Shown: piece by piece, positions 24,983 through 34,451 of the stretch | Position numbering within the stretch: the first letter of the stretch is position 1 | Layout: every line of letters starts with the position of its first letter | Assembly (NCBI RefSeq): GCF_002742265.1 | Contig: NZ_MDGL01000186.1 | Span: 1 to 64,000 of the forward strand | Direction of reading: 5' to 3' | DNA length: 64,000 bases | From: Maribacter sp. 4G9 | Lineage (GTDB): Bacteria; Bacteroidota; Bacteroidia; Flavobacteriales; Flavobacteriaceae | The notes under the pieces: generated by a model | Databases searched by the model: none | What the model was told of the DNA's origin: nothing | Seen by the model: the letters and a program-made list of their open reading frames with translations, nothing else | Translations under genes and position numbers: made by a program

Positions 24983-25522
24983 TTACCTATTTATCAAGTA
25001 TATTAAGTCCTCCCCATCATTTTCCTTCCACATCACCTTTACCTTCTCATTGTCTATGGCGTCCACTTGCCTTCCCCGATAATTGGGCTGTATGGGTAGA
25101 TGCCTACTAAAACGCCGATCTATTAAAGTCAATAACTCCACCTCTTTGGGTCTCCCAAAAGACTGTAAAGCTGTCAATGCGGCATTGATGCTTCTTCCCG
25201 TATACAGTACGTCGTCAATCAACACCACCTTTTTGTCCTCAATCAAAAAGTTGATTTTCGTCTTGGTCGCTTCCAAAGTCTTCTCGCCCCTTCTAAAATC
25301 GTCCCTATAAAAGGTAATATCCAAAAAACCTAAATCTATGTGCTTCACCTTATATTCTTTCAATAGAATTTTAACCAATCTTTCAGCAACATAAATTCCC
25401 CTGGGTTGTATCCCAATGAGTACAGTATCTTTAAAATCTTCATGATTTTCAAGCAGTTGACAGGCCAAACGGTGAAGGATGATGTTTATTTCCTTGGAAG
25501 AGAGTAAGACTTTTTGACCCAT
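24983..25522 (-). CDS. pyrR: Bifunctional pyr operon regulator/uracil phosphoribosyltransferase PyrR, 179 aa
   Basis: PRPP-binding protein. The PRPP motif VVLIDDVLYTGRSINAAL is clear, and LIGIQPRGIYVAERL and LTLIDRRFSRHLPIQPNYRG are family blocks. PyrR binds UMP and attenuates pyr mRNA in Gram-positives; here no anti-terminator loop is seen before pyrR, so the RNA-binding role is uncertain. The start at 25522 (MGQKVLLSSKEI) is selected: a TATTTTTG element at 25550-25557 would start transcription after the alternative Met at 25552. Confidence 0.92.
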   Translation of the reverse strand: MGQKVLLSSKEINIILHRLACQLLENHEDFKDTVLIGIQPRGIYVAERLVKILLKEYKVKHIDLGFLDITFYRDDFRRGEKTLEATKTKINFLIEDKKVVLIDDVLYTGRSINAALTALQSFGRPKEVELLTLIDRRFSRHLPIQPNYRGRQVDAIDNEKVKVMWKENDGEDLIYLINR

Positions 25523-25549
25523 AGTTCGTAAGACATGCTTTGAACGCGA

Positions 25550-25584
25550 CAAAAATAGGGAATAAACTTCAAATAGTCAGACAA
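25550..25584 (-). promoter_or_regulatory. Promoter of the pyrR-pyrB-rnz operon
   Basis: On the minus strand, TTG (25582-25584) is followed after 24 bases by TATTTTTG (25550-25557). The spacing is one base beyond the usual 17-23. The expected leader to the pyrR ATG at 25522 is about 23 bases. Confidence 0.6.
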
Positions 25585-25915
25585 CATTTTTTATTCAATT
25601 TTGCGTGGTAACCCAGTATAAGATTGAAAACCGAAACTAAAAATACTAAGCCCTGAATTTGACAATGATTATATAAAATTAAAATGGCTTCCTATCTCAA
25701 TGATTCTTGGAATTAAGAAAGTTGAGATTTTTAGTAAAAATCTTGTTAAAATACCAATTAAATATCCTATAAATTTATAATTTGTTAAGCATCAATCATA
25801 TTTAATATTTTGGAACAGGCCGTGGCCAATGCTGATGAACCCCGAAGGTTTTTTAGCAAAACTACATCATCGGGCGGCAAGGCATGATCGATTAAAAACA
25901 ACAAATTCCAGCATT
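25585..25915. other. AT-rich intergenic region between pyrR and the plug-domain gene
   Basis: About 330 bases without a supported gene or RNA. It must hold the promoter for the plus-strand gene at 25916, but no exact TAnnTTTG match with proper spacing was found. An upstream in-frame start at 25829 would add 29 residues before the signal peptide and is judged not real. Confidence 0.5.
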
Positions 25916-28435
25916 ATGAAGAAAATTGTCCCTACGATTATTTTAGGCCTCCTAACCATTTTTTTGGTCCAGTCCTATTCGGAAATTTCCCAAGAGTATG
26001 TTTTGCTGGAAAAAATAAAGACCAGGCTCGTTGACTACAGGCAGAATCTTGCCCCGGAAAAAACCTACCTGCATACGGACAAGGACGTTTATACCAATGG
26101 CGATACCATATGGTTCAAGACCTATCTTCTTGATGGGATAACACACGACATTTCAAGTAAAAGCAAAGTGGTCTATGTGGACTTGGTAAATGAACAGGAA
26201 AGTGTCGTGGCACAACGGAAGTTGTTCGTTGACGAAAAAAGCGTTGCAGGGGATATTCAAATAGACGAGAAAATCCCCCAGGGAAATTACACGCTGCGTT
26301 CCTATACCAAATATATGCTCAATGAAGAGGAACCTGTTATATTCGAAAAGGAGATTCCCATAATCGTCCAAAAATTGGAACAAGGTCCCACCCTGGACAG
26401 CTCAATGCCAAATAGGGCCTTCGAGGGGTTTGGGGCCACTACGCCAACATCAATTTCAGGTATCCCCAAAATCAAATTCTATCCCGAAGGTGGCGATTTG
26501 GTCACAGGCCTTCCAGGTACCCTTGGTATGGAAGTATTGGACGATAACGGAAACGGTGTTGCCATAGAGGGCGAGATCAGAAGTTCCGATAACGAGGTCG
26601 TGACCACCTTTGAGAGCCATGAATTTGGTTTGGGAAGGGTTCGCTTCATCCCAAGGGAGGGCAAACAATACCATGCCAGTTTCAATATCGATGGGAAGGA
26701 ACATAGCTATCCCGTGCCACAGGCAATTCCCTCAGGATATCTGCTCAACATCCAGAACAGGGAGGACCACTTATTGGTCCAAGTGGCCAGTAGCCCTGAC
26801 CGTACTTTGGAGGGTACCCTTTTGGTAGGCCATCTGCGTGGAGATCTCATTTTCAAAAGAATCGGGGAGCCTTCGGACAAATCGTCCTATGCCACAAGGA
26901 TTTTTACCAGCGAGCTAAGGGATGGCGTGGCGCATTTTACGTTGTTCGCAAGCAATGGAGAGCCTCTTGCAGAACGGTTGGTATATGTAGACCACCCCGA
27001 CAACGATGCACAGATGGCTTTATCCGCCCCGGCCAAAGTTTATGGGAAAAGGGAAAAGGTGAATCTGGACGTGGTTCTGACCGATGCGGACGGCAGCCCG
27101 TTGAAAGGGGACTTCTCCGTGGGGGTCGTTTCCAAAAATGGCATTGACCAAAGCCATGCCAACTCATTTAAAAGTTGGCTGCTCCTCAATTCCGATTTGG
27201 GAGGAAGGATTGCAAATCCAGATTATTTCTTCGAGGACGGTTCCAAGCACCGTAGGTTTTTGTTGGACGCACTTATGCTTACACGGGGTTGGCGAAGGTT
27301 CGTTTGGAAGGACATGCTTTCGGACAGTTTGGCGCGGTTGCCAAAAATTTCCCCGGAAAAAGGTATCATGGTACATGGAAAGACCACTAAGTTTAAACTA
27401 CCGAATAGACCAAAGGAGACATCCGTTACCCTGAATCTATACTGGGTCGATCTGATCAATTCAAAGCAAAAAACCAATGAGCAAGGCCAATTCTCATTCG
27501 GGCCCTTTTATTTTACGGATAGCCTGGAGGCCACGGTAGAAGCACATGATTCCCTTGCTAAATGGGACTCGAAAAAAAGTAATTTTTCCATTGCCCTAGA
27601 TGAACAATGGCCAAGGGTGGCCACAACGACAAAGGGCCAACAGGCCCAAAACACGATTCAACTATTAAGGGAATACGCCAAGGAAGAATACCAAAGAAAG
27701 GTTACGGATTATATGTACGACCCGGTCGGCGTGACCCAATTGGAAGAGGTAACGGTCACCGATAAGGACAAAAGGTTGACCAGACACCAAATGGCGACAA
27801 AGGCCAATCCAATGTCTAAAATGACCACAGGGCCATTTTCAAGTCGGCTTTTCAGGGAAGATGTAACTGGGAACGAAGCAATGAGCGTTATGGATTTAAT
27901 GGCTAGAGTACCAGGCATATTAGTTAAAGGAGCATTTCCCAATCAAGAACTTTTTATTCCTGCATCCTTAGGAGGAGGTCCCCCGTTGATTCTTGTAGAT
28001 GGTACAACTACAACAGTAGATTTTCTGCAACAATTACGGGCGATTGAAATAGAGTTTGTAGATGTTGTTAAAGGACCAGATTCGTCTCTTTTTGGTTCAA
28101 GAGGAGCTGGCGGTATCATTGCCATTTATACGAACAAGTCCTACGAAGAACTGGTTAATCAAGAAATATACCCGGGAGTGGTTTCCTTTACAATACCCGG
28201 CTTTTATAAAACGAGGGAATTCTATGCCCCTGACTATTACGAAGAAGACCCAAAAAAACCTGATTATCGTACGACCCTGTATTGGAATCCGGATTTGGCC
28301 TTTAGCGATGCAGGGCTATCCAACATCGATTTCTTTACTGGGGACAAAACCGGAATGTTCCAGGTAAGGGTGGAAGGCATCACACAGGACGGCAGGCCCA
28401 TGGCCGGTCTATATGATATTGAAGTGGTGGAGTAG
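25916..28435 (+). CDS. Secreted MG2-like and TonB-receptor plug-domain protein without a beta-barrel, 839 aa
   Basis: The signal peptide is MKKIVPTIILGLLTIFLVQS. PEKTYLHTDKDVYTNGDTIWFK (about residues 47-68) is typical of the macroglobulin MG2 domain in large Bacteroidota surface proteins. A TonB-dependent receptor plug-like domain lies near residues 660-745, with VPGILVKG, PPLILVDGTTT and VVKGPDSSLFGSRGAGGIIAIYT. No 22-strand barrel follows, so the protein is not itself a transporter; it may sit at the outer membrane and contact a receptor or sortilin-like partner. The start at 25916 is set by the signal peptide. The plug segment (27880-28130) is more AT-rich than its flanks, which suggests recombination. 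Confidence 0.8.
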   Translation: MKKIVPTIILGLLTIFLVQSYSEISQEYVLLEKIKTRLVDYRQNLAPEKTYLHTDKDVYTNGDTIWFKTYLLDGITHDISSKSKVVYVDLVNEQESVVAQRKLFVDEKSVAGDIQIDEKIPQGNYTLRSYTKYMLNEEEPVIFEKEIPIIVQKLEQGPTLDSSMPNRAFEGFGATTPTSISGIPKIKFYPEGGDLVTGLPGTLGMEVLDDNGNGVAIEGEIRSSDNEVVTTFESHEFGLGRVRFIPREGKQYHASFNIDGKEHSYPVPQAIPSGYLLNIQNREDHLLVQVASSPDRTLEGTLLVGHLRGDLIFKRIGEPSDKSSYATRIFTSELRDGVAHFTLFASNGEPLAERLVYVDHPDNDAQMALSAPAKVYGKREKVNLDVVLTDADGSPLKGDFSVGVVSKNGIDQSHANSFKSWLLLNSDLGGRIANPDYFFEDGSKHRRFLLDALMLTRGWRRFVWKDMLSDSLARLPKISPEKGIMVHGKTTKFKLPNRPKETSVTLNLYWVDLINSKQKTNEQGQFSFGPFYFTDSLEATVEAHDSLAKWDSKKSNFSIALDEQWPRVATTTKGQQAQNTIQLLREYAKEEYQRKVTDYMYDPVGVTQLEEVTVTDKDKRLTRHQMATKANPMSKMTTGPFSSRLFREDVTGNEAMSVMDLMARVPGILVKGAFPNQELFIPASLGGGPPLILVDGTTTTVDFLQQLRAIEIEFVDVVKGPDSSLFGSRGAGGIIAIYTNKSYEELVNQEIYPGVVSFTIPGFYKTREFYAPDYYEEDPKKPDYRTTLYWNPDLAFSDAGLSNIDFFTGDKTGMFQVRVEGITQDGRPMAGLYDIEVVE

Positions 28436-28486
28436 ATACATGCTTCCAACTAGGTATTTATGAATCAAATAAAGTAGCTATAATAA

Positions 28487-28516
28487 AAAAACCTTGACCA
28501 TATGGTCAAGGTTTTT
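28487..28516. terminator. Bidirectional terminator, 30-bp perfect palindrome
   Basis: A perfect palindrome with CCTTGACC/GGTCAAGG arms and A5/T5 ends lies between the convergent plug-domain gene and rpsA, so it can stop transcription from either side. Confidence 0.85.
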
Positions 28517-28538
28517 ATAAGAAGTCTAAAAAAGAAAA

Positions 28539-30383
28539 TTACTTCTTCTTTTTGGAATCCGCTTCCATTTTATCCTTTAACGCTTGCAATGCATCGTTGG
28601 CATCCCCTAAAGTTGGTTTTGCCTCGTCTGCTGCTGTTGCCTGTCTTTGGGCCGCTGCTTTTACGTTGCGTTGTTCCTCTTCCCTAAAAATAGCGGTGTG
28701 GCTAGCTACAACACGCTTGAAGTCTTTGTTGAACTCAATAATCTTGAATTCTGCTTCATCGCCTTTGCCTAGTTTTTTACCATCTTCCTTTTCAAGGTGA
28801 CGCTGTGGAATGAATGCTGTGATATCCTCGTTAAAGTCTATGGTAGCACCTTTATCCACGACATCTGTAATAGTCGCTTTGTGTACAGTTCCTACTGCAA
28901 ACTCCGTTTCGTATTTATCCCATGGATTTTCAGTAGTTTGTTTGTGGCCCAAGCTCAATTTACGCCCATCAACATCCAATTCCAGAACCTCAACCTCTAA
29001 CGTATCACCAACATTGGTGAACTCGGAAGGATGTTTGATTTTCTTGGTCCAAGAAAGATCGGAGATATAAATTAAACCGTCAATACCTTCTTCCAACTCA
29101 ACAAAAACTCCAAAGTTGGTAAAGTTTCGTACGATTCCTTTGTGCCTTGAACCTACAGGATATTTGGAAGTGATATCGGTCCATGGGTCAGGAGTCAACT
29201 GCTTGATGCCCAAAGACATCTTACGATCTTCCCTATCCAAGGTCAATACAACCGCTTCAACCTCGTCCCCAACCTTTACGAAATCCTGAGCGGAACGTAA
29301 GTGTGTGGACCAAGACATTTCAGAAACGTGGATCAAACCTTCAACACCTTCAACAACTTCTATAAATGCACCGTAGTCTGCAATAACAACTACTTTACCT
29401 TTAACCTTATCGCCAACCTTAATTTCATCACTTAGGGCCTCCCAAGGATGTTTTTCCAATTGCTTAAGACCTAGCTGAATTCTTGATTTGTTTTCATCAA
29501 AATCAAGGATTACAACATTCAATTTTTGATCTAGTTCAACAACCTCGTTCGGGTGGTTGATCCTGCTCCAAGAAAGGTCGGTAATATGTACAAGACCATC
29601 AACGCCTCCAAGATCGATAAAGACACCGTAGGAAGTAATGTTCTTAACGACACCTTCCAACACTTGTCCTTTCTCCAATTGGCTGATGATTTCCTTTTTC
29701 TGTTCTTCAATATCAGCTTCAATAAGTGCTTTGTGCGAAACAACAACGTTCTTAAACTCGTGGTTGATCTTAACAACCTTGAACTCCATTGTTTTGTTCA
29801 CATATTGATCGTAGTCCCTAATCGGCTTCACATCGATTTGAGAACCTGGCAAGAACGCCTCAATACCAAATACATCCACGATCATACCACCTTTGGTCCT
29901 GCATTTTACAAAACCGGATACGATTTCCTCTTTGTCATGAGCGGCATTTACCCTGTCCCAAGCTTTGATGGTACGTGCCTTTCTGTGAGACAAAACCAAC
30001 TGTCCGCTTTTGTCCTCACGGATGTCAATCAAGACCTCAACCTTGTCACCAACCTTCAAATTAGGGTTGTAACGGAACTCGTTCAAGGAAATAACCCCTT
30101 CAGACTTGGCATTTATATCGATAATCGCCTCCCTGTCGGTTAAATAAACTACCGTACCTTCCACTACTTCCTCATCGGCAGTATCCACGAAATTTTCGGC
30201 AACCAATTCTTCAAACTCCTTTAGCTTGGAATCGTCTACCCTTTCGATTCCCTGCTCGTATTTTTCCCAATTAAAATTTTCCAAAAACTCCTGTGGGTCC
30301 TGCTTAGGGGTTTCCTGTGCAGCTTCTTGTGTAGTAGCATCTGTAGTTTCTTCTACTTCCGCTGTTGTTTTTTCTTCAGCCAT
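28539..30383 (-). CDS. rpsA: 30S ribosomal protein S1, 614 aa
   Basis: Six S1 RNA-binding domains can be read in order, from EGTVVYLTDREAIIDIN, through VSGFVKCRTKGGMIVDV, EGVVKNITSYGVFIDLGGVDGL, KGKVVVIADYGAFIEV and KGIVRNFTNFGVFVELEEGIDGL, to KATITDVVDKGATIDF. Domains 3-5 have the strongest RNA-binding pattern. The N terminus is acidic and low in complexity (EEKTTAEVEETTDATTQEA) and the C terminus is basic. In Bacteroidota, where Shine-Dalgarno sites are scarce, S1 is important for initiation. The start at 30383 (MAEEKTTAEV) is preferred over 30416. The leader is about 117 bases and can form a long-range stem. Confidence 0.97.
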   Translation of the reverse strand: MAEEKTTAEVEETTDATTQEAAQETPKQDPQEFLENFNWEKYEQGIERVDDSKLKEFEELVAENFVDTADEEVVEGTVVYLTDREAIIDINAKSEGVISLNEFRYNPNLKVGDKVEVLIDIREDKSGQLVLSHRKARTIKAWDRVNAAHDKEEIVSGFVKCRTKGGMIVDVFGIEAFLPGSQIDVKPIRDYDQYVNKTMEFKVVKINHEFKNVVVSHKALIEADIEEQKKEIISQLEKGQVLEGVVKNITSYGVFIDLGGVDGLVHITDLSWSRINHPNEVVELDQKLNVVILDFDENKSRIQLGLKQLEKHPWEALSDEIKVGDKVKGKVVVIADYGAFIEVVEGVEGLIHVSEMSWSTHLRSAQDFVKVGDEVEAVVLTLDREDRKMSLGIKQLTPDPWTDITSKYPVGSRHKGIVRNFTNFGVFVELEEGIDGLIYISDLSWTKKIKHPSEFTNVGDTLEVEVLELDVDGRKLSLGHKQTTENPWDKYETEFAVGTVHKATITDVVDKGATIDFNEDITAFIPQRHLEKEDGKKLGKGDEAEFKIIEFNKDFKRVVASHTAIFREEEQRNVKAAAQRQATAADEAKPTLGDANDALQALKDKMEADSKKKK

Positions 30384-30414
30384 TTGCTGATTAAAGATTT
30401 GTATTCCATAACCC

Positions 30415-30484
30415 AATCAAGATCTAAGCAATGGCCATGAAAGTTGTTAAATTTATTTGTTTTTATCCCTTTTCTATCTTGATT
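30415..30484 (-). promoter_or_regulatory. Possible structured leader of rpsA
   Basis: A 9-bp inverted repeat (AATCAAGAT at 30476-30484 and ATCTTGATT at 30415-30423 on the minus strand) lies within the long rpsA 5' leader, enclosing about 52 bases. S1 represses its own translation through the leader in E. coli; a similar control here is speculation. Confidence 0.35.
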
Positions 30485-30504
30485 CTCTTGCTAAAAAAGG
30501 AGTG

Positions 30505-30535
30505 CAAAAATACAACTAAATTCCTTAATACACAA
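30505..30535 (-). promoter_or_regulatory. Promoter of rpsA: TTG, 20 bases, TATTTTTG
   Basis: On the minus strand TTG (30533-30535) and TATTTTTG (30505-30512) are spaced by 20 bases, a textbook Flavobacterium arrangement. Transcription start is expected near 30500. Confidence 0.75.
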
Positions 30536-30649
30536 TATGTTGTAGGGCATCTAATACGCAGGTTTCAGTATTTTTTGTTTTTTGGAAGGTTTTGCTCAAA
30601 TATTAGTACCTTCACCGCATAAATATTAACCGTTAAATTGTTATAAATT

Positions 30650-31030
30650 ATGAGTGTAAAGGCAAAGTATCAACCAGTTTTAGACCTTGGGGAACAACTT
30701 GGTATCAAGGATGGAAATGTGACCGTTGAAGGTGATATCCTAAAGGTAAAAGGAATGGCGAAAACCCAATATGAGAAAAACATTATTTGGGACAAAATAA
30801 AGGAAATTGGAGGTGAAAGCCCATCCGATATAAAAGCGAACATTACCGTGGAGGACGATTCCGTTTATCATAGACATACCGTTAAAAGCGGCGAATCCCT
30901 AAGCAAAATCGCAAAGCACTATTATGGAGACCCCATGAAATACAAACAAATTTTCGAGGCCAATACCGGTATATTGAAAAATCCAGATCTAATACACCCA
31001 GATCAGGTTTTGGTCATCCCAAATTTGTAA
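30650..31030 (+). CDS. Kbp/YgaU-like BON-LysM protein, 126 aa
   Basis: The C-terminal half is a LysM domain (HTVKSGESLSKIAKHYYGDP to HPDQVLVIPNL). The N-terminal half, with NVTVEGDILKVKGMAKTQYEKNIIWDKI, fits a BON domain. This pairing and the absence of a signal peptide resemble E. coli Kbp (YgaU), a cytoplasmic potassium-binding protein, here somewhat shorter (126 against 149 residues). Whether it binds potassium or peptidoglycan is not shown. It is divergent from rpsA; TACCTTCA about 40 bases upstream is a weak -7 candidate. Confidence 0.8.
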   Translation: MSVKAKYQPVLDLGEQLGIKDGNVTVEGDILKVKGMAKTQYEKNIIWDKIKEIGGESPSDIKANITVEDDSVYHRHTVKSGESLSKIAKHYYGDPMKYKQIFEANTGILKNPDLIHPDQVLVIPNL

Positions 31031-31046
31031 GGATGTTTCCTTGAAG

Positions 31047-31079
31047 AAAAAAACCGTTAGTCTTCCTGACGGTTTTTTT
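31047..31079. terminator. Bidirectional terminator between kbp-like gene and cmk
   Basis: Perfect 11-bp arms AAAAAAACCGT and ACGGTTTTTTT with an 11-base loop. The T run serves the plus-strand gene and the A run serves cmk on the other strand. The cmk stop codon overlaps the distal arm. Confidence 0.85.
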
Positions 31080-31773
31080 ATTGGTTCTTCTCGATCACTC
31101 GAAGCACATGTTCATAGATGCGCTCAAATTGCTGCACCAATCCCATATCACTATTATCAAATTCTATGGCACCCTCCGCTTTTGTTAGCGGTGAGGTTTC
31201 TCTATGGGAATCAATGTAGTCCCTTTTTTGAACGTTCTCCAAAATATCCGCATATGTTATATCCTCGCCCCGATCCAAGAGTTCCTTGTAGCGTCTCACC
31301 GCCCTTTTTTCTGGACTGGCGGTCATGAAAATTTTAAGTTCCGCTTCGGGAAAAACGACGGTTCCAATATCCCTGCCATCCATGACCACGCCCTTATCCT
31401 TGCCCATATCCTGTTGTAGGGCAACCAGTCTGGTCCTTACTTCCTTAATCTCGGCGACCTGACTTACATTTTTTGAAACGTCTAAGGTCCTTATTTTCCT
31501 CTCTACATTCTCATCATTCAAGTACATTTCGGCAAAGCCCAAATGGGGATTGAACACAAACTTTAATACAATGCTGTCCAAATCCTTGATGAGACCATCT
31601 TTATCAATTTGACCATCCTCAACAAAACCATTTTCCATTGCATACAGCGTGACGGCCCTATACATGGCCCCTGTATCTACATACACATATTCCAGTTTTT
31701 TGGCCAGCTGTTTCGCCAAGGTGCTTTTACCCGTTGAAGAAAATCCGTCAATGGCAATAGTGATTTTGTTCAT
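31078..31773 (-). CDS. cmk: Cytidylate kinase, 231 aa
   Basis: Phosphorylates CMP and dCMP. The P-loop IDGFSSTGKSTLAKQLA is at 8-24, followed by YVDTGAMYRAVTLYA, the DGRDIGTVVFPEA block and the C-terminal SPLTKAEGAIEFDNSD motif. Length is normal. It lies 26 bases after lon and likely shares its transcript. The 3' end lies in the bidirectional terminator. Confidence 0.95.
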   Translation of the reverse strand: MNKITIAIDGFSSTGKSTLAKQLAKKLEYVYVDTGAMYRAVTLYAMENGFVEDGQIDKDGLIKDLDSIVLKFVFNPHLGFAEMYLNDENVERKIRTLDVSKNVSQVAEIKEVRTRLVALQQDMGKDKGVVMDGRDIGTVVFPEAELKIFMTASPEKRAVRRYKELLDRGEDITYADILENVQKRDYIDSHRETSPLTKAEGAIEFDNSDMGLVQQFERIYEHVLRVIEKNQ

Positions 31774-31799
31774 TGTATAAATATAGTTGAAAAAACCCG

Positions 31800-34250
31800 C
31801 TATAGCTTTTTGGCGTTCTTTACTTTTTGGTTCGTAATTGCAATATCGATGACTTCGGACATTTCCGTAACATAATGGAACTTTAGCCCTTTTAAATAGG
31901 ATTCCTTTATTTCCTTGATGTCACGCTCATTTTCCGCACAAAGGATAATTTCCTTTATACGCGCCCTTTTTGCCGCAAGAATTTTTTCCTTAATGCCACC
32001 AACGGGCAATACCTTACCACGTAGTGTAATCTCCCCGGTCATGGCCAAACTTTTCTTGATTCGCTTTTGGGTGAATAAAGACACCAAGGATGTCAACATG
32101 GTAATACCCGCACTGGGGCCGTCCTTTGGAGTGGCCCCTTCCGGCACATGAATATGTACGTTGTACTTCTCAAATATAGAGGGGTCTATACCAAACCTCT
32201 GGGCATTGGATTTAATATATTCCATGGCAATGGTGGCTGATTCCTTCATCACCTTACCTAGATTACCCGTTATACTTAAATTGCCCTTTCCTTGTGACAA
32301 TATGGATTCTATAAAGAGGATATCCCCACCAACACTGGTCCAGGCCAAACCGGTAACCACACCGGCCACTTCATTGTTCTCATATTTGCTGCGTTCCATT
32401 TTTGGCGCACCCAAAACTTCTTCTACATCCGTATTGCTAATCTTCACATTGTATTGTTCTTCCGTGGCAATGGATTTTGCGGCATAGCGAACCATTTTTG
32501 CGATTTGCTTCTCCAAAGAGCGCACACCGGATTCCCTGGTATAACCTTCGACAATTTTGTCCAACTGGGGTTTTCCAATTTTCAGGTGGGTCGAGTTCAA
32601 ACCATGCTCCTCCAATTGTTTGGGCAGCAAATGTCTTTTTGCTATTTCCACCTTTTCCTCTATGGTATAACCGCTAACATTGATAATCTCCATTCGATCC
32701 CTTAAAGCGGGCTGTATATTCCCCAGATTGTTCGCGGTAGCCACGAACATCACCTTGGATAGATCATAACCCATTTCCAGGAAGTTGTCATAAAAATCGT
32801 TGTTCTGTTCAGGATCCAGAACCTCCAGCATTGCTGAGGAAGGGTCTCCTTGATGGCTATTGGACAGCTTATCGATCTCATCCAAAATAAAGACAGGATT
32901 GGAAGTACCCGCCTTTTTAAGATTTTGAACAATTCTACCGGGCATAGCTCCTATATATGTTTTTCTATGCCCGCGAATTTCAGCCTCATCGCGTAGACCA
33001 CCCAAGGACATACGCACATATTTTCGGCCCAAGGCCTCGGCAATGGATTTTCCCAAAGAGGTTTTACCCACACCTGGAGGTCCATATAGGCAAAGTATGG
33101 GAGATTTCATATCGTTTCGCAGTTTTAAAACCGCCAGATACTCTATGATTCTTCTTTTAACGTCCTCAAGTCCATAATGATCCCTGTTGAGGATGCGTTC
33201 CGCACGTTTTAAATCGAATTTATCCTTGGAAAACTTATTCCATGGCAAATCCAACAGCAGGTCCAGATAGTTTCTTTGAATGGAATATTCCGCCACTTGC
33301 GGGTTCATTCGCTGCATTTTGGCAAGTTCCTTTTCAAAATGCTCCTTTACTTTTTTACCCCACTTTTTCTTTTTCGCACGCTCGCGCATTTCCTCCAGTT
33401 CCTCATCATAAGAAACCCCGCCAAGTTCCTCTTGGATGGTCTTCATCTGTTGATGGAGAAAATATTCACGCTGTTGCTGGTCCAAATCGCTGCGCACCTT
33501 GGACTGAATATCGTTTTTCAACTCCAATTTCTGGAGCTCGATGTTCATATATTTTAATGTGGCCAATGCCCTATCCTGCAAGTTCCCAATTTCCAATAAC
33601 TCCTGTTTCTCCTTTACTGGTAAATTGAGGTTGGAGGAAACAAAGTTTATCAAAAAGGAATCGCTCTGGATATTTTTAATGGCGAAAGAAGCTTCACTTG
33701 GAATATTTGGATTGTCCCTAATTATCCTCAAGGCCAAATCCTTAATGGAATCGATGATCGCCAAAAATTCACTGCTCCCCTTATCCGGCCTAATTTCATC
33801 GGTTTCACGCACAGTTGCCGTGATATATGGCTTTTTGGTCAATACTTCCGCGATCTCAAAACGTTTTTTCCCTTGGATAATTACGGTTGTATTCCCATCG
33901 GGCATCTGCAATACCCGTAAAATACGGGCAACCGTACCCAACGTATTGATATCCTTGATATCTGGGTTTTCCGTTTCCTCATCCTTTTGGGACACCACCC
34001 CTATCACTTTACTACCGTTATTGGCATCCTTTATCAATTGGATGGACTTGTCCCTTCCGGCGGTAATTGGAATTACGACACCGGGAAACAAAACCGTATT
34101 CCTAAGGGGTAGGATAGGTAAGGTTTCGGGCAATTCCTCACTATTCATTTGCTCCTCGTCCTCTGCGGTAAGCAACGGAATTAACTCGGAATCCTGATCG
34201 ATGCCCTGTAAAGACATATTGTCAAAATTTGAAAATTTAGAATCTTCCAT
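31800..34250 (-). CDS. lon: ATP-dependent protease La (Lon), 816 aa
   Basis: Cytoplasmic AAA+ serine protease. An N-terminal substrate domain starts with [19 protein letters not shown]; Walker A is [13 protein letters not shown]; Walker [11 protein letters not shown]; the protease domain has the Ser in [16 protein letters not shown] and the Lys in [13 protein letters not shown], forming the catalytic dyad. It has a short acidic N-terminal extension and the usual length of about 800. No heat-shock operator was recognised upstream. A hairpin at 34310-34346 separates it from the upstream gene. Confidence 0.97.
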   Translation of the reverse strand: MEDSKFSNFDNMSLQGIDQDSELIPLLTAEDEEQMNSEELPETLPILPLRNTVLFPGVVIPITAGRDKSIQLIKDANNGSKVIGVVSQKDEETENPDIKDINTLGTVARILRVLQMPDGNTTVIIQGKKRFEIAEVLTKKPYITATVRETDEIRPDKGSSEFLAIIDSIKDLALRIIRDNPNIPSEASFAIKNIQSDSFLINFVSSNLNLPVKEKQELLEIGNLQDRALATLKYMNIELQKLELKNDIQSKVRSDLDQQQREYFLHQQMKTIQEELGGVSYDEELEEMRERAKKKKWGKKVKEHFEKELAKMQRMNPQVAEYSIQRNYLDLLLDLPWNKFSKDKFDLKRAERILNRDHYGLEDVKRRIIEYLAVLKLRNDMKSPILCLYGPPGVGKTSLGKSIAEALGRKYVRMSLGGLRDEAEIRGHRKTYIGAMPGRIVQNLKKAGTSNPVFILDEIDKLSNSHQGDPSSAMLEVLDPEQNNDFYDNFLEMGYDLSKVMFVATANNLGNIQPALRDRMEIINVSGYTIEEKVEIAKRHLLPKQLEEHGLNSTHLKIGKPQLDKIVEGYTRESGVRSLEKQIAKMVRYAAKSIATEEQYNVKISNTDVEEVLGAPKMERSKYENNEVAGVVTGLAWTSVGGDILFIESILSQGKGNLSITGNLGKVMKESATIAMEYIKSNAQRFGIDPSIFEKYNVHIHVPEGATPKDGPSAGITMLTSLVSLFTQKRIKKSLAMTGEITLRGKVLPVGGIKEKILAAKRARIKEIILCAENERDIKEIKESYLKGLKFHYVTEMSEVIDIAITNQKVKNAKKL

Positions 34251-34309
34251 ACTTATATATCGGTCATTCTGTCATTAAACAGCGTACACTTTTTTTATCG
34301 TTCAAAATT

Positions 34310-34346
34310 CAAAAACCCTCGAAAGACCATGCTTACAGGGTTTTTG
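34310..34346 (-). terminator. Terminator after the O-acetyltransferase gene
   Basis: Perfect 10-bp arms CAAAAACCCT and AGGGTTTTTG with a 17-base loop, T-rich on the distal side of both strands. It lies between the acetyltransferase gene and lon. Confidence 0.7.
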
Positions 34347-34451
34347 TCGTTTTAATTGTCTTTCTATGCCCTATTCATTTCAATTCCTGTGCCATTTATA
34401 TAGTAACCTATATTGTATTTCTTGGTTACTATAAAACAAAGGATACAATTA

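Noticed and set aside
25829-25915. An upstream in-frame start for the plug-domain protein
   Set aside because: It would put 29 non-hydrophobic residues before a clear signal peptide.
29553-30143. A 196-codon plus-strand frame opposite rpsA
   Set aside because: Shadow of six conserved S1 domains.
30431-30622. A 63-codon plus-strand frame between rpsA and the Kbp-like gene
   Set aside because: It overlaps the rpsA promoter and leader on the other strand and has no recognisable feature.
33541-34197. A 218-codon plus-strand frame opposite lon
   Set aside because: Shadow of lon; residues are hydrophobic only because of the antisense codon pattern.
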